From: UBA8522 sp049287565
GTDB taxonomy: Bacteria; Acidobacteriota; Aminicenantia; Aminicenantales; UBA8522
Assembly: GCA_049287565.1 (NCBI GenBank)
Contig: JBAQGA010000181.1
Location: 1-25,496, forward strand
Direction: 5' to 3'
Length of the DNA stretch: 25,496 nt
Below, in pieces: positions 6,399 to 13,683 of this stretch; positions within the stretch are counted from its first letter, which is position 1; each line of letters begins with the position of its first letter. The translations under genes and the position numbers were made by a program. Under the pieces are notes generated by a model. That model was given only the letters and a program-made list of their open reading frames with translations, was not told the origin of the DNA and did no database searches.

Positions 6399-8174
6399 AT
6401 GCACCTGACCCTGTTGGACTGGGCGATCGTCGCCGTTTCCCTCGTCGTCTGTTTCATCCCCGCCCTGTTCATGGCCCGGCGCGCCGGGTCGAGCACGGCC
6501 GAGTTCTTCACTTCGGGCCGGGCGGCGCCGTGGTGGCTCATCGGCATCTCCATGGTCGCGACCACTTTCAGCGCCGACACCCCGAACCTGGTAACCAACA
6601 TCGTCCGGGAGCGCGGGGTCGCCAACAATTGGCTCTGGTGGGCCTTCCTGCTCACCGGGATGATGACCGTTTTCTTCTTCGCGCGGTTATGGCGGCGCTC
6701 CGGAGTCCTTACCGACCTCGAATTCTACGAGCTCCGCTACTCCGGCCGGACGGCCACCTTCGTCCGCGGCTTCCGGGCCGTCTATCTCGGCCTGTTCTTC
6801 AACTGCGTGATCATGGCCTCGGTCAACCTGGCCGCGGCCAAGATCGCCAACGTCATCCTCGGCTGGCCGATGGCCAAGACCCTGCTCATCTGCGCCGGGA
6901 TAAACATCATCTTCGCCGCCACTTCGGGCCTCTGGGGTGTGCTCATGGTCGACCTCATCCAATTTGGGGTGGCCATGACGGGGGCGTTCGCCGCGGCCTG
7001 GTTTGCCTTGAAACAGCCGGAAGTGGGCGGCCTGGGGGGGCTGCTCTCCAAGCTCGACCCGGCGACCCTCAACTTCCTTCCCGACTTCAGCCGCCTGGAT
7101 GCTGCCCTGGCCGTCTTCATCATCCCCGTTACCATCCAGTGGTGGTCCGTCTGGTACCCGGGCGCGGAACCGGGCGGAGGAAGCTACATCGCGCAACGCA
7201 TGCTGGCCGCCCGGACCGAGAAGGACGCCCTCTCGGGAACGCTCCTCTTCAACGTCGTCCATTATGCGGCCCGGCCCTGGCCCTGGATCATCGTTGCCCT
7301 CTGCTCGCTTGTCGTCTTCCCGCAGCTCTCCGACATCCAGCGCGCCCTGCCCCACGTCGACCCCCGGCTCATCGGCCACGATATGGCCTACCCGGCCATG
7401 CTCAAGTTCCTGCCCGCCGGGTTCATCGGCCTGATGGTGGCCGGCCTGCTGGCGGCCTATGTCTCGACCTTGATCACCCACCTCAACTGGGGGACGTCCT
7501 ACCTGGTCCACGACCTCTACCGGCGTTTTCTCCGGCCGGGAAGAAACGAGAAGCACTATGTGCTCGTCGGCCGCCTGGTTACGGCGGCGCTGATGGTGCT
7601 GGCGGCGCTGTTCACTTTCGTCCTTGATTCGGCACGCCAAGCGTTCGACCTGATGCTCTCGGTCGGGGCAGGGACAGGACTCATCTATCTCCTGCGCTGG
7701 TTCTGGTGGCGGATCAACGGCTGGAGTGAGATCGCCGCCATGGCCAGTTCGTTCCTGGCCGCGGTGGGATTTTTCATCGCCGGTAAGATGGGCCTGGGGA
7801 TGCCGGCGCATATTTCCCTCATCCTGACGGTCGCCATCACTACGGTCGTCTGGGGATTGACGACCTTCCTGACCCAGCCGGTGGAAAGGTCCAAGCTTCA
7901 CGAGTTCTGCCGCCTGGTGCGTCCGGCGGGCCCGGGATGGCGGGCGGTCAGGGAAGAAGCGGGAGTTGACGACGAACCCGGTTACCTTCCCCAGGCTCTC
8001 CTGGGCTGGATCACCGGCTGCGTGTTCGTCTATTCCGCCCTGTTCGGAGCGGGAAGCTTCCTCTACGGGAAAACCGCGGCCGGTTGCGCCTGGAGCGTTC
8101 TTTTCCTGGTCGCCGGATTCTTCCTGAGACGGATCTTTCGCCGGCTGTGGGCGCCGGCGGCCGAACAACGCTGA
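6399..8174 (+). CDS. sodium:solute symporter (SSS) family protein
   Basis: This 591-aa polytopic membrane protein has about 13-14 hydrophobic segments and the SSS pattern. An early TM1 (WAIVAVSLVVCFIPALFMA) is followed by SSTAEFFTSGRAAPWWLIGISMVATTFSADTPN, quoted here as the key FFTSGR and FSADTP motifs. A long membrane domain follows, with GSYIAQRML and a DLYRRFLRP loop. SSS proteins couple Na+ entry to uptake of sugars, amino acids, carboxylates or sialic acid. The substrate cannot be read from the sequence, although the FSADTPN type is frequent near sugar catabolism genes. It has its own promoter. Downstream lies only the tail of a lost enzyme gene that may once have acted on the transported compound. 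Confidence 0.92.
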   Translation: MHLTLLDWAIVAVSLVVCFIPALFMARRAGSSTAEFFTSGRAAPWWLIGISMVATTFSADTPNLVTNIVRERGVANNWLWWAFLLTGMMTVFFFARLWRRSGVLTDLEFYELRYSGRTATFVRGFRAVYLGLFFNCVIMASVNLAAAKIANVILGWPMAKTLLICAGINIIFAATSGLWGVLMVDLIQFGVAMTGAFAAAWFALKQPEVGGLGGLLSKLDPATLNFLPDFSRLDAALAVFIIPVTIQWWSVWYPGAEPGGGSYIAQRMLAARTEKDALSGTLLFNVVHYAARPWPWIIVALCSLVVFPQLSDIQRALPHVDPRLIGHDMAYPAMLKFLPAGFIGLMVAGLLAAYVSTLITHLNWGTSYLVHDLYRRFLRPGRNEKHYVLVGRLVTAALMVLAALFTFVLDSARQAFDLMLSVGAGTGLIYLLRWFWWRINGWSEIAAMASSFLAAVGFFIAGKMGLGMPAHISLILTVAITTVVWGLTTFLTQPVERSKLHEFCRLVRPAGPGWRAVREEAGVDDEPGYLPQALLGWITGCVFVYSALFGAGSFLYGKTAAGCAWSVLFLVAGFFLRRIFRRLWAPAAEQR

Positions 8175-8189
8175 CCGAAAGTCCATAGT

Positions 8190-8270
8190 TCCGGCTGCAC
8201 CCTGGCGCTCGAGACGCCCGCCGACAACCTGGAGGCGATGTTCCAGTCTGCCCGGAACTACCCCGATTGA
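8190..8270 (+). pseudogene. C-terminal remnant of a uroporphyrinogen decarboxylase (URO-D) family gene
   Basis: A 26-codon stretch ending in TGA reads SGCTLALETPADNLEAMF followed by QSARNYPD. This matches the C-terminus of URO-D-family proteins (GC-L-ETP-EN--AMF-AAR-Y), including corrinoid methyltransferase-like members. It is in frame with the symporter but lies after its stop, and has no start codon or upstream domain. I read it as the end of a gene whose body was deleted. The rest of the interval to 8366 shows no gene. Confidence 0.5.
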
Positions 8271-8366
8271 GAAGTCTTTTCCATAACCCGATGTGCGGGC
8301 CGAAAGCGATCTCCTGCTCACCGCGGAATCACGCATCCGGAAATGCTCTCGGCGAGGACAAAGAGT

Positions 8367-8396
8367 TTGACGGACTTTGAATAAAAAAGTTATGCT
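8367..8396 (+). promoter_or_regulatory. sigma70-type promoter of the secreted two-domain protein
   Basis: TTGACG (8367-8372) and TATGCT (8391-8396) are 18 nt apart. The predicted start is near 8403, giving a leader of about 15 nt that contains GGAGGG. Confidence 0.6.
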
Positions 8397-8417
8397 TACC
8401 GAAAAATGGAGGGCGAT

Positions 8418-9200
8418 ATGAAAAAGAGCCGACCGATTATCCTCATCCTGGGTCTCGCCGTATTCCTCGGCGCCTGGCCCGCTCAAACGCGTTCCCAAGA
8501 GGCACCGCCGCAGCTCTATCTGATGGGCGATTTCCTGGTTGATGTTTCCAGGGTCGCCGAATATGAAGCGGCTATTAAGGATCTCATAGATAACCTGGAA
8601 AAGCACGGCTTCCCCTTTCGTCTCGATACTTACAGCACGGACGATTGTCATTATTACATCGTCTTTCCTTTGAAGAACTATGCGGACGCCGATTTATGGT
8701 TTGAAGCGTGGGGCGAGATCGGCCAAAAAATGAGGCCGGAGAACCTCCGGGCGCTGCACAGCCGCATCGTCGCCGCCGAGATCGAGCGCGTTTATACGTT
8801 CTGGCGCTTCCGTCCGGACATCTCTTTTCTCCCGGAGAAAGAACGGCTGAAACTGGAGGAAATCGGCTATTACACCTGGGACTTCGTCTGGCTCATCCCG
8901 GGAAAAGAGGCCGAGTTCGAAGCCATCAACAAGGAGTGGATCGCCCTCAGCACGTCCAAGAAGGCACGGGATCCTTTTTTGACCTACATGGGGGACCTGG
9001 GCACGAAGATGCCGGTCTATGTCTGGATCGAGTACGGCAAGAGCGCGGCGGACTATGCCGTCACCGAAGAGAAATTCTGGAAGGCGATGGGGGAGGAGGG
9101 TGCCGCGCTGTCGAAGAGGACCCGGGCTTTGATCAGAAGGATGGAATCAAAAACCGGGCAATACAGGCCCGACCTCTCCTACTCGCCCAAGACCGGATAG
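8418..9200 (+). CDS. secreted protein with two alpha-beta barrel-like repeats, function unknown
   Basis: This 260-aa protein starts at 8418, where GGAGGG lies 4 nt upstream; an ATG at 8406 is possible but overlaps that site. Residues 1 to about 26 (MKKSRPIILILGLAVFLGAW, then a polar TRSQEA) form a Sec signal peptide. I do not recognise the family. Two halves look related in plan. Each begins with a tryptophan- or phenylalanine-rich beta strand (LYLMGDFLVDVSRVAEYEAA; YTWDFVWLIPGKEAEFEA) followed by a helix and returning strands. That recalls tandem ferredoxin-like dimeric alpha-beta barrel domains, as in ABM-type monooxygenases or Dabb proteins. A periplasmic location is inferred. It appears to be a single-gene unit with a promoter and a possible terminator. 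Confidence 0.75.
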   Translation: MKKSRPIILILGLAVFLGAWPAQTRSQEAPPQLYLMGDFLVDVSRVAEYEAAIKDLIDNLEKHGFPFRLDTYSTDDCHYYIVFPLKNYADADLWFEAWGEIGQKMRPENLRALHSRIVAAEIERVYTFWRFRPDISFLPEKERLKLEEIGYYTWDFVWLIPGKEAEFEAINKEWIALSTSKKARDPFLTYMGDLGTKMPVYVWIEYGKSAADYAVTEEKFWKAMGEEGAALSKRTRALIRRMESKTGQYRPDLSYSPKTG

Positions 9201-9203
9201 ATA

Positions 9204-9234
9204 TCCTCCGGGCGGCAACTAGGAGGACTTTTTT
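9204..9234 (+). terminator. possible intrinsic terminator
   Basis: TCCTCC (9204-9209) pairs with GGAGGA (9222-9227) across a 12-nt loop. The run CTTTTTT follows at 9228-9234. The stem is short, but its place 3 nt after the stop codon and the T-tract support termination of the upstream gene. Confidence 0.5.
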
Positions 9235-9240
9235 CTTGCT

Positions 9241-9420
9241 CTATTTGCCTTTTTTTGCTTTCTTGATCTTGGCCGCAGCTTCGGACTTGCTCCCGCGTTT
9301 GATATCCATGGCGTGGGCGCGCTTGTAGGTCTGGATGTCCTTGAACCGCCCTTTGCTGTCGCGAACGGCATAAAGTTTGGTGCCCTTGGAGCTGCGATGG
9401 GTTGTTCGTTTGACCGGCAT
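9241..9420 (-). CDS. small basic conserved protein, function unknown
   Basis: This 59-aa protein begins MPVKRTTHRSSKGTKLYAVR, continues DSKGRFKDIQTYKRAHAMDI, and ends in a lysine- and alanine-rich tail (SEAAAKIKKAKKGK). It is strongly basic with no cysteine and no membrane segment. The pattern TTHRS-KGTKLYAVRD-KG-FKDIQTYKRAH looks familiar to me as a small conserved hypothetical family; I know no function for it. A nucleic-acid-binding role is a guess from charge alone. The start is supported by AAAGGAGG with ideal spacing. The Shine-Dalgarno sequence directly follows the stop codon of a 24-codon frame upstream (9433-9507), so the two may be coupled. Confidence 0.75.
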   Translation of the reverse strand: MPVKRTTHRSSKGTKLYAVRDSKGRFKDIQTYKRAHAMDIKRGSKSEAAAKIKKAKKGK

Positions 9421-9432
9421 AACTTTCCTCCT

Positions 9433-9507
9433 TTAGATGAGTCTATACTCCGGATAACGCTCTCTTAATTCGTCAGAAAAAATGATCAAAGTCTCCGTGT
9501 TTCCCAT
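9433..9507 (-). CDS. 24-aa small ORF upstream of the 59-aa basic protein
   Basis: The frame reads MGNTETLIIFSDELRERYPE followed by YRLI and TAA. It has a good ribosome binding site (TGGAGG, 4 nt before the ATG). Its stop codon is 12 nt before the start of the 59-aa gene, leaving just that gene's AAGGAGG between them. Size, ribosome binding site and spacing suggest a genuinely translated small protein or leader peptide. No similarity is recognised. The interval 9508-9632 shows no other gene. Confidence 0.4.
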   Translation of the reverse strand: MGNTETLIIFSDELRERYPEYRLI

Positions 9508-9632
9508 GATACCTCCAGATTAAAATTATTTATCTCTGAACGGGATTCACGGCCTATTCTCTCATGCCGACTGCAACACTGCTCCCAAAAGATCACGGAT
9601 TATCATTTTCGCCGAAAGTGTGAACTCAGTCC

Positions 9633-9845
9633 TCACAAGGCAAAAGGATAATATAAAAGACTAGGAAGGTATGTCAAGAAGAAAGCGCGGATCGACGAGA
9701 GAATGTTCGCGTTGAAGGTATCGCCCTGGCTGATATCCCCGGTTTCCAATCCCTTCTTGAACCAGCGGACGCGCTGTTCGGACGTTCCATGAGTGAATGC
9801 GTCCGGGACGACATAGCCCTGCGACCGACGCTGGATCCGGCCCAT
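9633..9845 (-). pseudogene. C-terminal remnant of a YpfJ/KPN_02809-type neutral zinc metallopeptidase
   Basis: The frame reads RIQRRSQGYVVPDAFTHGTS, then EQRVRWFKKGLETGDISQGD and TFNA. This is the conserved end of the YpfJ (putative neutral zinc metallopeptidase) family, where ...DDRIQ--SQG-VVPD-FTHGTSEQRV-WF--G---GD---CDTF closes the protein. Here the usual cysteine before DTF is glycine. The catalytic HExxH part, which should lie upstream (higher coordinates), is absent. The sequence beyond 9845 is unrelated and leads into the promoter of the next gene. A hydrophobic tail after TFNA is probably read-through. About 200 residues of the family are missing, so the gene is broken. Confidence 0.7.
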
Positions 9846-9938
9846 CCGCCGGGATACTCCCGGAAATCTTGAAACGCCGGAGACTATTTGGAGTGCCGGC
9901 CTTCCTCTGTTCCCGCCGATTATCCGGTCATCTTAGCA

Positions 9939-9944
9939 TATAAT
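9939..9944 (+). promoter_or_regulatory. perfect -10 element immediately before the radical SAM gene
   Basis: TATAAT lies 6 nt before the ATG at 9951. A convincing -35 at 16-18 nt is not visible. The spacing predicts a leaderless transcript, as for carD, and no usable Shine-Dalgarno sequence is present. Confidence 0.5.
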
Positions 9945-9950
9945 AGGGGC

Positions 9951-10724
9951 ATGTCCGTGTCCGCGCCCGGGCCTGTCGTCCGCGAAGTCGAGGCGAAGTC
10001 CATCCTCAACGTCTCGAAGATCCACGACTACTGCATCAATCCCTACACGGGCTGCGAGGTCGGGTGCGTCTACTGCTATGCGGCGCTGTTCATGAGGCGT
10101 TACAGCGGTCACACCGAGCCGTGGGGAGAGTTCGTCGACGTCAAGGTCAACGCGCCCGACCTGCTGGCCAGGCAGATCGTCAAGGCCAGGCGGGGGACGA
10201 TCTGGATCGCTTCGGTCTGCGACCCCTATCAGCCGCTCGAGGAGCGGTACGCCCTGACCCGCCGCTCGCTCGAAGTGCTGGCCGGTCGCGATTTTCCGGT
10301 CGAGATCCAGACGAAGTCGGCCCGCGTGCGGCGCGACCTCGACGTCATCCGCCGCATACCCGATGTCCAGGTCGGGTTCACCATCGCCACCGACGACGAT
10401 ACCGTCGCCGGGATTTTCGAGAGGCGGGCTTCGCCGGTCGCGGAGCGAATCGAGGTCCTGCGGGAGTTCAAGGCCGCGGGCGTCCGGACGTTCGCGTTCG
10501 CCGGGCCGCTTCTGCCGGGGAATCCCGAGCGCCTGGCCGCAGTCCTCGCCGGCGCCGCCGACCGGGTCCTCATCGACCGGATGAACTACGTGCCGGCGGT
10601 CAAAGACTTCTATGCGCGCCACGGCCTCCTGGAGGCCCTGAAGGACTCGTTCTTCAAGACCCAGGCGACGCGGCTGGCCAGGGCCCTGCGCGCCCGCGGC
10701 GTGCGCGTCGAGCCCGTATTTTGA
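9951..10724 (+). CDS. SplB-like radical SAM protein
   Basis: This 257-aa radical SAM protein has the CxxxCxxC iron-sulfur motif as GCEVGCVYCYA (C35, C39, C42). The preceding Y-INPYTGC is typical of the group related to spore photoproduct lyase and Rv2578c. Further family marks are GTIWIASVCDPYQPLEERYALTR (key SVCDPYQPLE) and VGFTIATDDD. The short core lacks extra domains. The reaction is unknown; many relatives are annotated as DNA repair photolyase by similarity only. The start at 9951 is chosen because homology begins shortly after it and a TATAAT lies 6 nt upstream; the in-frame extension to 9888 lacks similarity. The neighbours give no functional clue. Confidence 0.88.
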   Translation: MSVSAPGPVVREVEAKSILNVSKIHDYCINPYTGCEVGCVYCYAALFMRRYSGHTEPWGEFVDVKVNAPDLLARQIVKARRGTIWIASVCDPYQPLEERYALTRRSLEVLAGRDFPVEIQTKSARVRRDLDVIRRIPDVQVGFTIATDDDTVAGIFERRASPVAERIEVLREFKAAGVRTFAFAGPLLPGNPERLAAVLAGAADRVLIDRMNYVPAVKDFYARHGLLEALKDSFFKTQATRLARALRARGVRVEPVF

Positions 10725-10746
10725 TGTGTTTTTAGGCCCATGATCA

Positions 10747-10752
10747 TATAAT
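10747..10752 (+). promoter_or_regulatory. -10 element of the YdeI-family gene
   Basis: A perfect TATAAT lies 33 nt before the ATG at 10786. The nearest -35-like sequence, TTGATG at 10721-10726, has a 20-nt spacer, which is long, so the promoter is only moderately supported. Confidence 0.45.
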
Positions 10753-10785
10753 CATTGCCGGTGAACAAGCCTGAGCGAGAACACG

Positions 10786-11361
10786 ATGCCGTCGAAACCC
10801 TCAAAACCGTTCAAGACCGTTGAGGCGCGAACGGTCGCGCAATGGCGGGCCTGGCTGGCCGAACATCATGACTCAGAGTCGGAGGTGTGGCTTATCTTCC
10901 TTAAGCGTCACACCGGCCGACCGTCGATCGCCTACGAGGACGCCGTCAACGAAGCCCTGTGTTTCGGCTGGGTCGACAGTCTCATTCGCCGCTTGGACGA
11001 TGCCCGGTACGCCCGGAAGTTCACGCCTCGCAAACCCGGCAGCCGATGGTCGACCGCCAATCGGCGGCGATATGCGCGGCTTAAGGCCGCCGGAAGATTG
11101 ACCGCAGCCAGACTGAAGCTCGAGCCGACGGACCGCAGCGGCGACGTACCTCGCCTTTCGGCCGCGGAAATCCCCCGATATATTCAGGACGCGCTCAAGA
11201 ACCATCCTGCCGCCTGGAACCACTTCGAGAGACTCGCGCCGTCATACCGGCGCATGTACATCGGCTGGATCGATTCGGCGAAGCGGCAGGAGACCAAAAT
11301 GAGGCGGTTGCAGGAGGCGATCAGACTGTTGGCGGAGGGCAAGAAGCTTGGATTGAAATGA
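10786..11361 (+). CDS. YdeI/OmpD-associated family protein
   Basis: This 191-aa protein follows the YdeI pattern. AQWRAWLAEHHDSESEVWLI comes first, then YEDAVNEALCFGWVDSLIR, then FTPRKPGSRWSTANRRRYARL with A-GRLTAARL. The C-terminal part (LAPSYRRMYIGWIDSAKRQETKMRRL) is the Omdp-type tail. The family has been called bacteriocin-protection or antimicrobial-peptide-resistance related from enterobacterial work. Its biochemical role is not established, so the name should be used with caution. It is a cytoplasmic protein by sequence (no signal, no membrane segment). Confidence 0.88.
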   Translation: MPSKPSKPFKTVEARTVAQWRAWLAEHHDSESEVWLIFLKRHTGRPSIAYEDAVNEALCFGWVDSLIRRLDDARYARKFTPRKPGSRWSTANRRRYARLKAAGRLTAARLKLEPTDRSGDVPRLSAAEIPRYIQDALKNHPAAWNHFERLAPSYRRMYIGWIDSAKRQETKMRRLQEAIRLLAEGKKLGLK

Positions 11362-11404
11362 CTTTGACCTATGGTCCATGAAAAGCCGATTTGAGGTGGC
11401 TCAT

Positions 11405-11725
11405 ATGATACGCGATTCATCACTGAGAAGCCTGTTGCGCCCATATCTGCCGTTTGTCGCCGGCGCGATTGTTACGATCGTTTTACCGATGAGCTGCCGG
11501 CGTGATTCGCCCCGCTCCAAGGAGAAAGACATGATCACGGTTTATCAGTCGTCGGTTGACCTCGGCGACCCCCACATCTGCAGCGATTCGGCGAACCGGC
11601 TGAGTTTGATCTTCTCCGTCTACGAAGCCCTCGTCAAGATGGACGCGGCGGGCGGGAGGTGCCATATCCCAGCACAGAAAACGATGGTGAAAGATTTATT
11701 GACGGGATGGCTTTTCTTCTTATAG
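11405..11725 (+). pseudogene. truncated ABC transporter peptide-binding lipoprotein (SBP family 5), N-terminus only
   Basis: The start at 11405 is supported by GAGGTGG 5 nt upstream. A signal peptide with a possible lipobox (LPMSC) is followed by a charged linker. The recognisable beginning of an extracellular solute-binding protein family 5 comes next: DPHICSDSANRLSLIFSVYE then ALVKMDAAGGR. Homologues continue for about 450 more residues. Here the similarity stops near 11670, where base composition turns AT-rich, and the frame ends at 11725. The remainder is not present after the CocE-like gene. The likely cause is insertion of the downstream block, or deletion at its edge. Confidence 0.6.
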
Positions 11726-11726
11726 T
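11699..11726 (+). promoter_or_regulatory. sigma70-type promoter of the CocE-like gene
   Basis: TTGACG (11699-11704) and TATAGT (11721-11726) are 16 nt apart. The leader is about 49 nt and contains GAGGAGG before the ATG at 11782. The promoter lies inside the AT-rich block, so the gene appears to have arrived with its own control. Confidence 0.65.
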
Positions 11727-11781
11727 ATTTTTAAAGCAGAAGTTGAAAGAGCATCACTTATTAATTGAGGAGGAACATCAA

Positions 11782-13683
11782 ATGAAATCCAAAAAACATG
11801 TCGTTCTTTCGGTTATCGGCATACTGACCTGCTTAGGAACCTTGCCTGCCTCAGCACAGGATGATTTCCTCGATTCGCTGAAATCAATCGCTATTATCGA
11901 GCAGAAAGTCATGGTGCCCATGCGCGATGGGGTCAGACTTGCCACGGATGTCTACCGGCCAAAAACAGATAAGCCTGTTGCTATCATCTTTTCGAAAACT
12001 CCTTATAACTTCAATTCCTGGCGTGACGGAAAATTAATCACCCGCGACTTCCAAACAGCGTACAAAGCTGTCAACCGTGGTTACGCCTACGTGGTTCAGA
12101 ACGAACGCGGAAGGTATTTTTCTGAAGGGCAATGGGACATTCTGGGGCCACCAACAACCGACGGATACGATGCCATTCAATGGATGGCAGAGCAGCCCTG
12201 GTCTAACGGGAAGGTGGGATTGATCGGGTGTTCTTCTTCAGCCGAGTGGCAAATGGCCGTGGCGGCTCTGGACCCTCCAGGTCTTGCCGCCATCGTGCCC
12301 ATGGGATTCGGCGCGGGTATTGGACGCGTGGGTGAATTCTACGAACAGGGCAACTTCTATCGCGGCGGCGTTCACCAGATGCTGATGACAGCATGGCTTT
12401 ACGACTATGGCTTCATCCAGACCTCTAAGCATCGGCCGACCTTGCCTGCAGATATGTCACGTGAAGAACTGGTGCGTATCTCAAAATACTTTGATCTGGC
12501 GGCTGAAATACCGGAAGTAGACTGGTCCAAAGCGCTCTGGCATTTGCCCCTTATGGATATTATTAAGAACTTAGATGGGCCGAAAAGCGTCTATGAGGAA
12601 ATGATCCAGCGGAAGCCGAATGATCCAGCCTGGTACAAGGGCGGCTTATACCATGACGACATGCCTTTTGGCGCACCCGGCTTATGGTTTATATCCTGGT
12701 ATGATATCTCGATCAGTCCAAATCTGGCTTTGGTCAATCATCTTCGCACAAACGCAAAAGATCCGGAAGTGGCTGATCATCAGTTTGCGGTCATTGCACC
12801 GGGGTGTCATTGTGCCTTCGGCAGGGGAAGCGAAGAAACCATTGTCGGCGAACGCAATGTTGGGGATGCGCGGTTCGACTTCGAGGGGCTCATCTATAAT
12901 TGGTTTGACTACTGGTTGAAGGGAGAGGACAACGGAATCGTTGAAAAAACACCCAGATTTCAGTATTACACCATGGGTCTTAATAAATGGCAGTCAGCAG
13001 AGACCTGGCCGCCGGAAAATACGGAGATGGTGACTTTTTTTCTGGCCAGCAAGGGAAAGGCCAACAGCGTCTTCGGGAACGGGGGACTCACCACAAATCC
13101 TCCAGGTCCAGAGGACAATCCAGATGCGTTTACTTATGATCCAGATTATCCTGTCCCCATGCATGGGGGCGGATTTTGCTGCCTGGGCAGTAAGTACCAG
13201 CCAGGATCTTTTGATCAACGGCAGATAGAAGCCCGTAACGATGTCCTCGTTTACTCAACCGATCCTTTAAAAGAAGGCATTGAAATAAGCGGGCCTGTCG
13301 AGATTACGCTTTATGTATCCTCAGATGCCAAAGACACAGATTTTACTGTCAAGTTGGTGGACGTTTATCCTGACGGAAGGGCTTATAATTTGGATGAAAC
13401 GATCCAGCGTGTCCGCTATCGTGAAGGCTATGACCAAGAGGTCTTTATGGAAAAAGGGAAGGTCTACAAGCTCCCTGTCAGTTCCATGTCGACAAGCAAC
13501 TATTTTGCACCAGGGCACCGCATTCGTATAGAAGTCTCGAGCAGCAACTTTCCCAGGTTCGCACGCAACCTGAACACAGGTGGTCATAACTATGATGAGA
13601 CAGAGGGTGTGGAGGCACACAACAAAGTGCACCATTCAGATGTCCACCCGTCCCAGATCAGGGTGTCGATCGTCAAGACGTGA
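11782..13683 (+). CDS. secreted CocE/NonD-family alpha/beta hydrolase (X-Pro dipeptidyl-peptidase S15-like)
   Basis: This 633-aa protein starts at 11782, where GAGGAGG precedes it and a signal peptide begins (MKSKKHVVLSVIGILTCLGT, cleavage probably after ASA). An alpha/beta hydrolase domain covers about 40-400. It has VPMRDGVRLATDVYRP, RGRYFSEG, the nucleophile motif IGCSSSAEWQ (S151), the acid in WYD (D308) and the base in APGCHC (H343). A C-terminal jelly-roll domain of the X-Pro dipeptidyl-peptidase type follows (ISGPVEITLYVSSDAKDTDF; HRIRIEVSSSNFPRFARNLN). The full triad suggests an active periplasmic peptidase, amidase or esterase; the substrate is unknown. Its codons are clearly AT-richer than those of its neighbours, a sign of transfer. 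It lies directly after a truncated transporter gene. Confidence 0.92.
   Translation: MKSKKHVVLSVIGILTCLGTLPASAQDDFLDSLKSIAIIEQKVMVPMRDGVRLATDVYRPKTDKPVAIIFSKTPYNFNSWRDGKLITRDFQTAYKAVNRGYAYVVQNERGRYFSEGQWDILGPPTTDGYDAIQWMAEQPWSNGKVGLIGCSSSAEWQMAVAALDPPGLAAIVPMGFGAGIGRVGEFYEQGNFYRGGVHQMLMTAWLYDYGFIQTSKHRPTLPADMSREELVRISKYFDLAAEIPEVDWSKALWHLPLMDIIKNLDGPKSVYEEMIQRKPNDPAWYKGGLYHDDMPFGAPGLWFISWYDISISPNLALVNHLRTNAKDPEVADHQFAVIAPGCHCAFGRGSEETIVGERNVGDARFDFEGLIYNWFDYWLKGEDNGIVEKTPRFQYYTMGLNKWQSAETWPPENTEMVTFFLASKGKANSVFGNGGLTTNPPGPEDNPDAFTYDPDYPVPMHGGGFCCLGSKYQPGSFDQRQIEARNDVLVYSTDPLKEGIEISGPVEITLYVSSDAKDTDFTVKLVDVYPDGRAYNLDETIQRVRYREGYDQEVFMEKGKVYKLPVSSMSTSNYFAPGHRIRIEVSSSNFPRFARNLNTGGHNYDETEGVEAHNKVHHSDVHPSQIRVSIVKT

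Noticed and set aside
8406..8417. Start codon at 8406 for the secreted two-domain protein
   Set aside because: It would add only four residues, and its own codons contain the GGAGGG site that serves the ATG at 8418. A leaderless start at 8406 cannot be fully excluded.
6687..8651. Long minus-strand open frame (654 codons) opposite the symporter gene
   Set aside because: Its residues are dominated by R, G, E, D and P as expected for an antisense frame of a GC-rich gene, and it runs over the start of the next gene. The plus-strand frame has clear transmembrane segments and SSS motifs.
11659..11781. Longer N-terminus for the CocE-like hydrolase starting upstream of 11782
   Set aside because: The extra 41 codons lack similarity and would place the signal peptide internally. 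A good ribosome binding site and the promoter fit the start at 11782.
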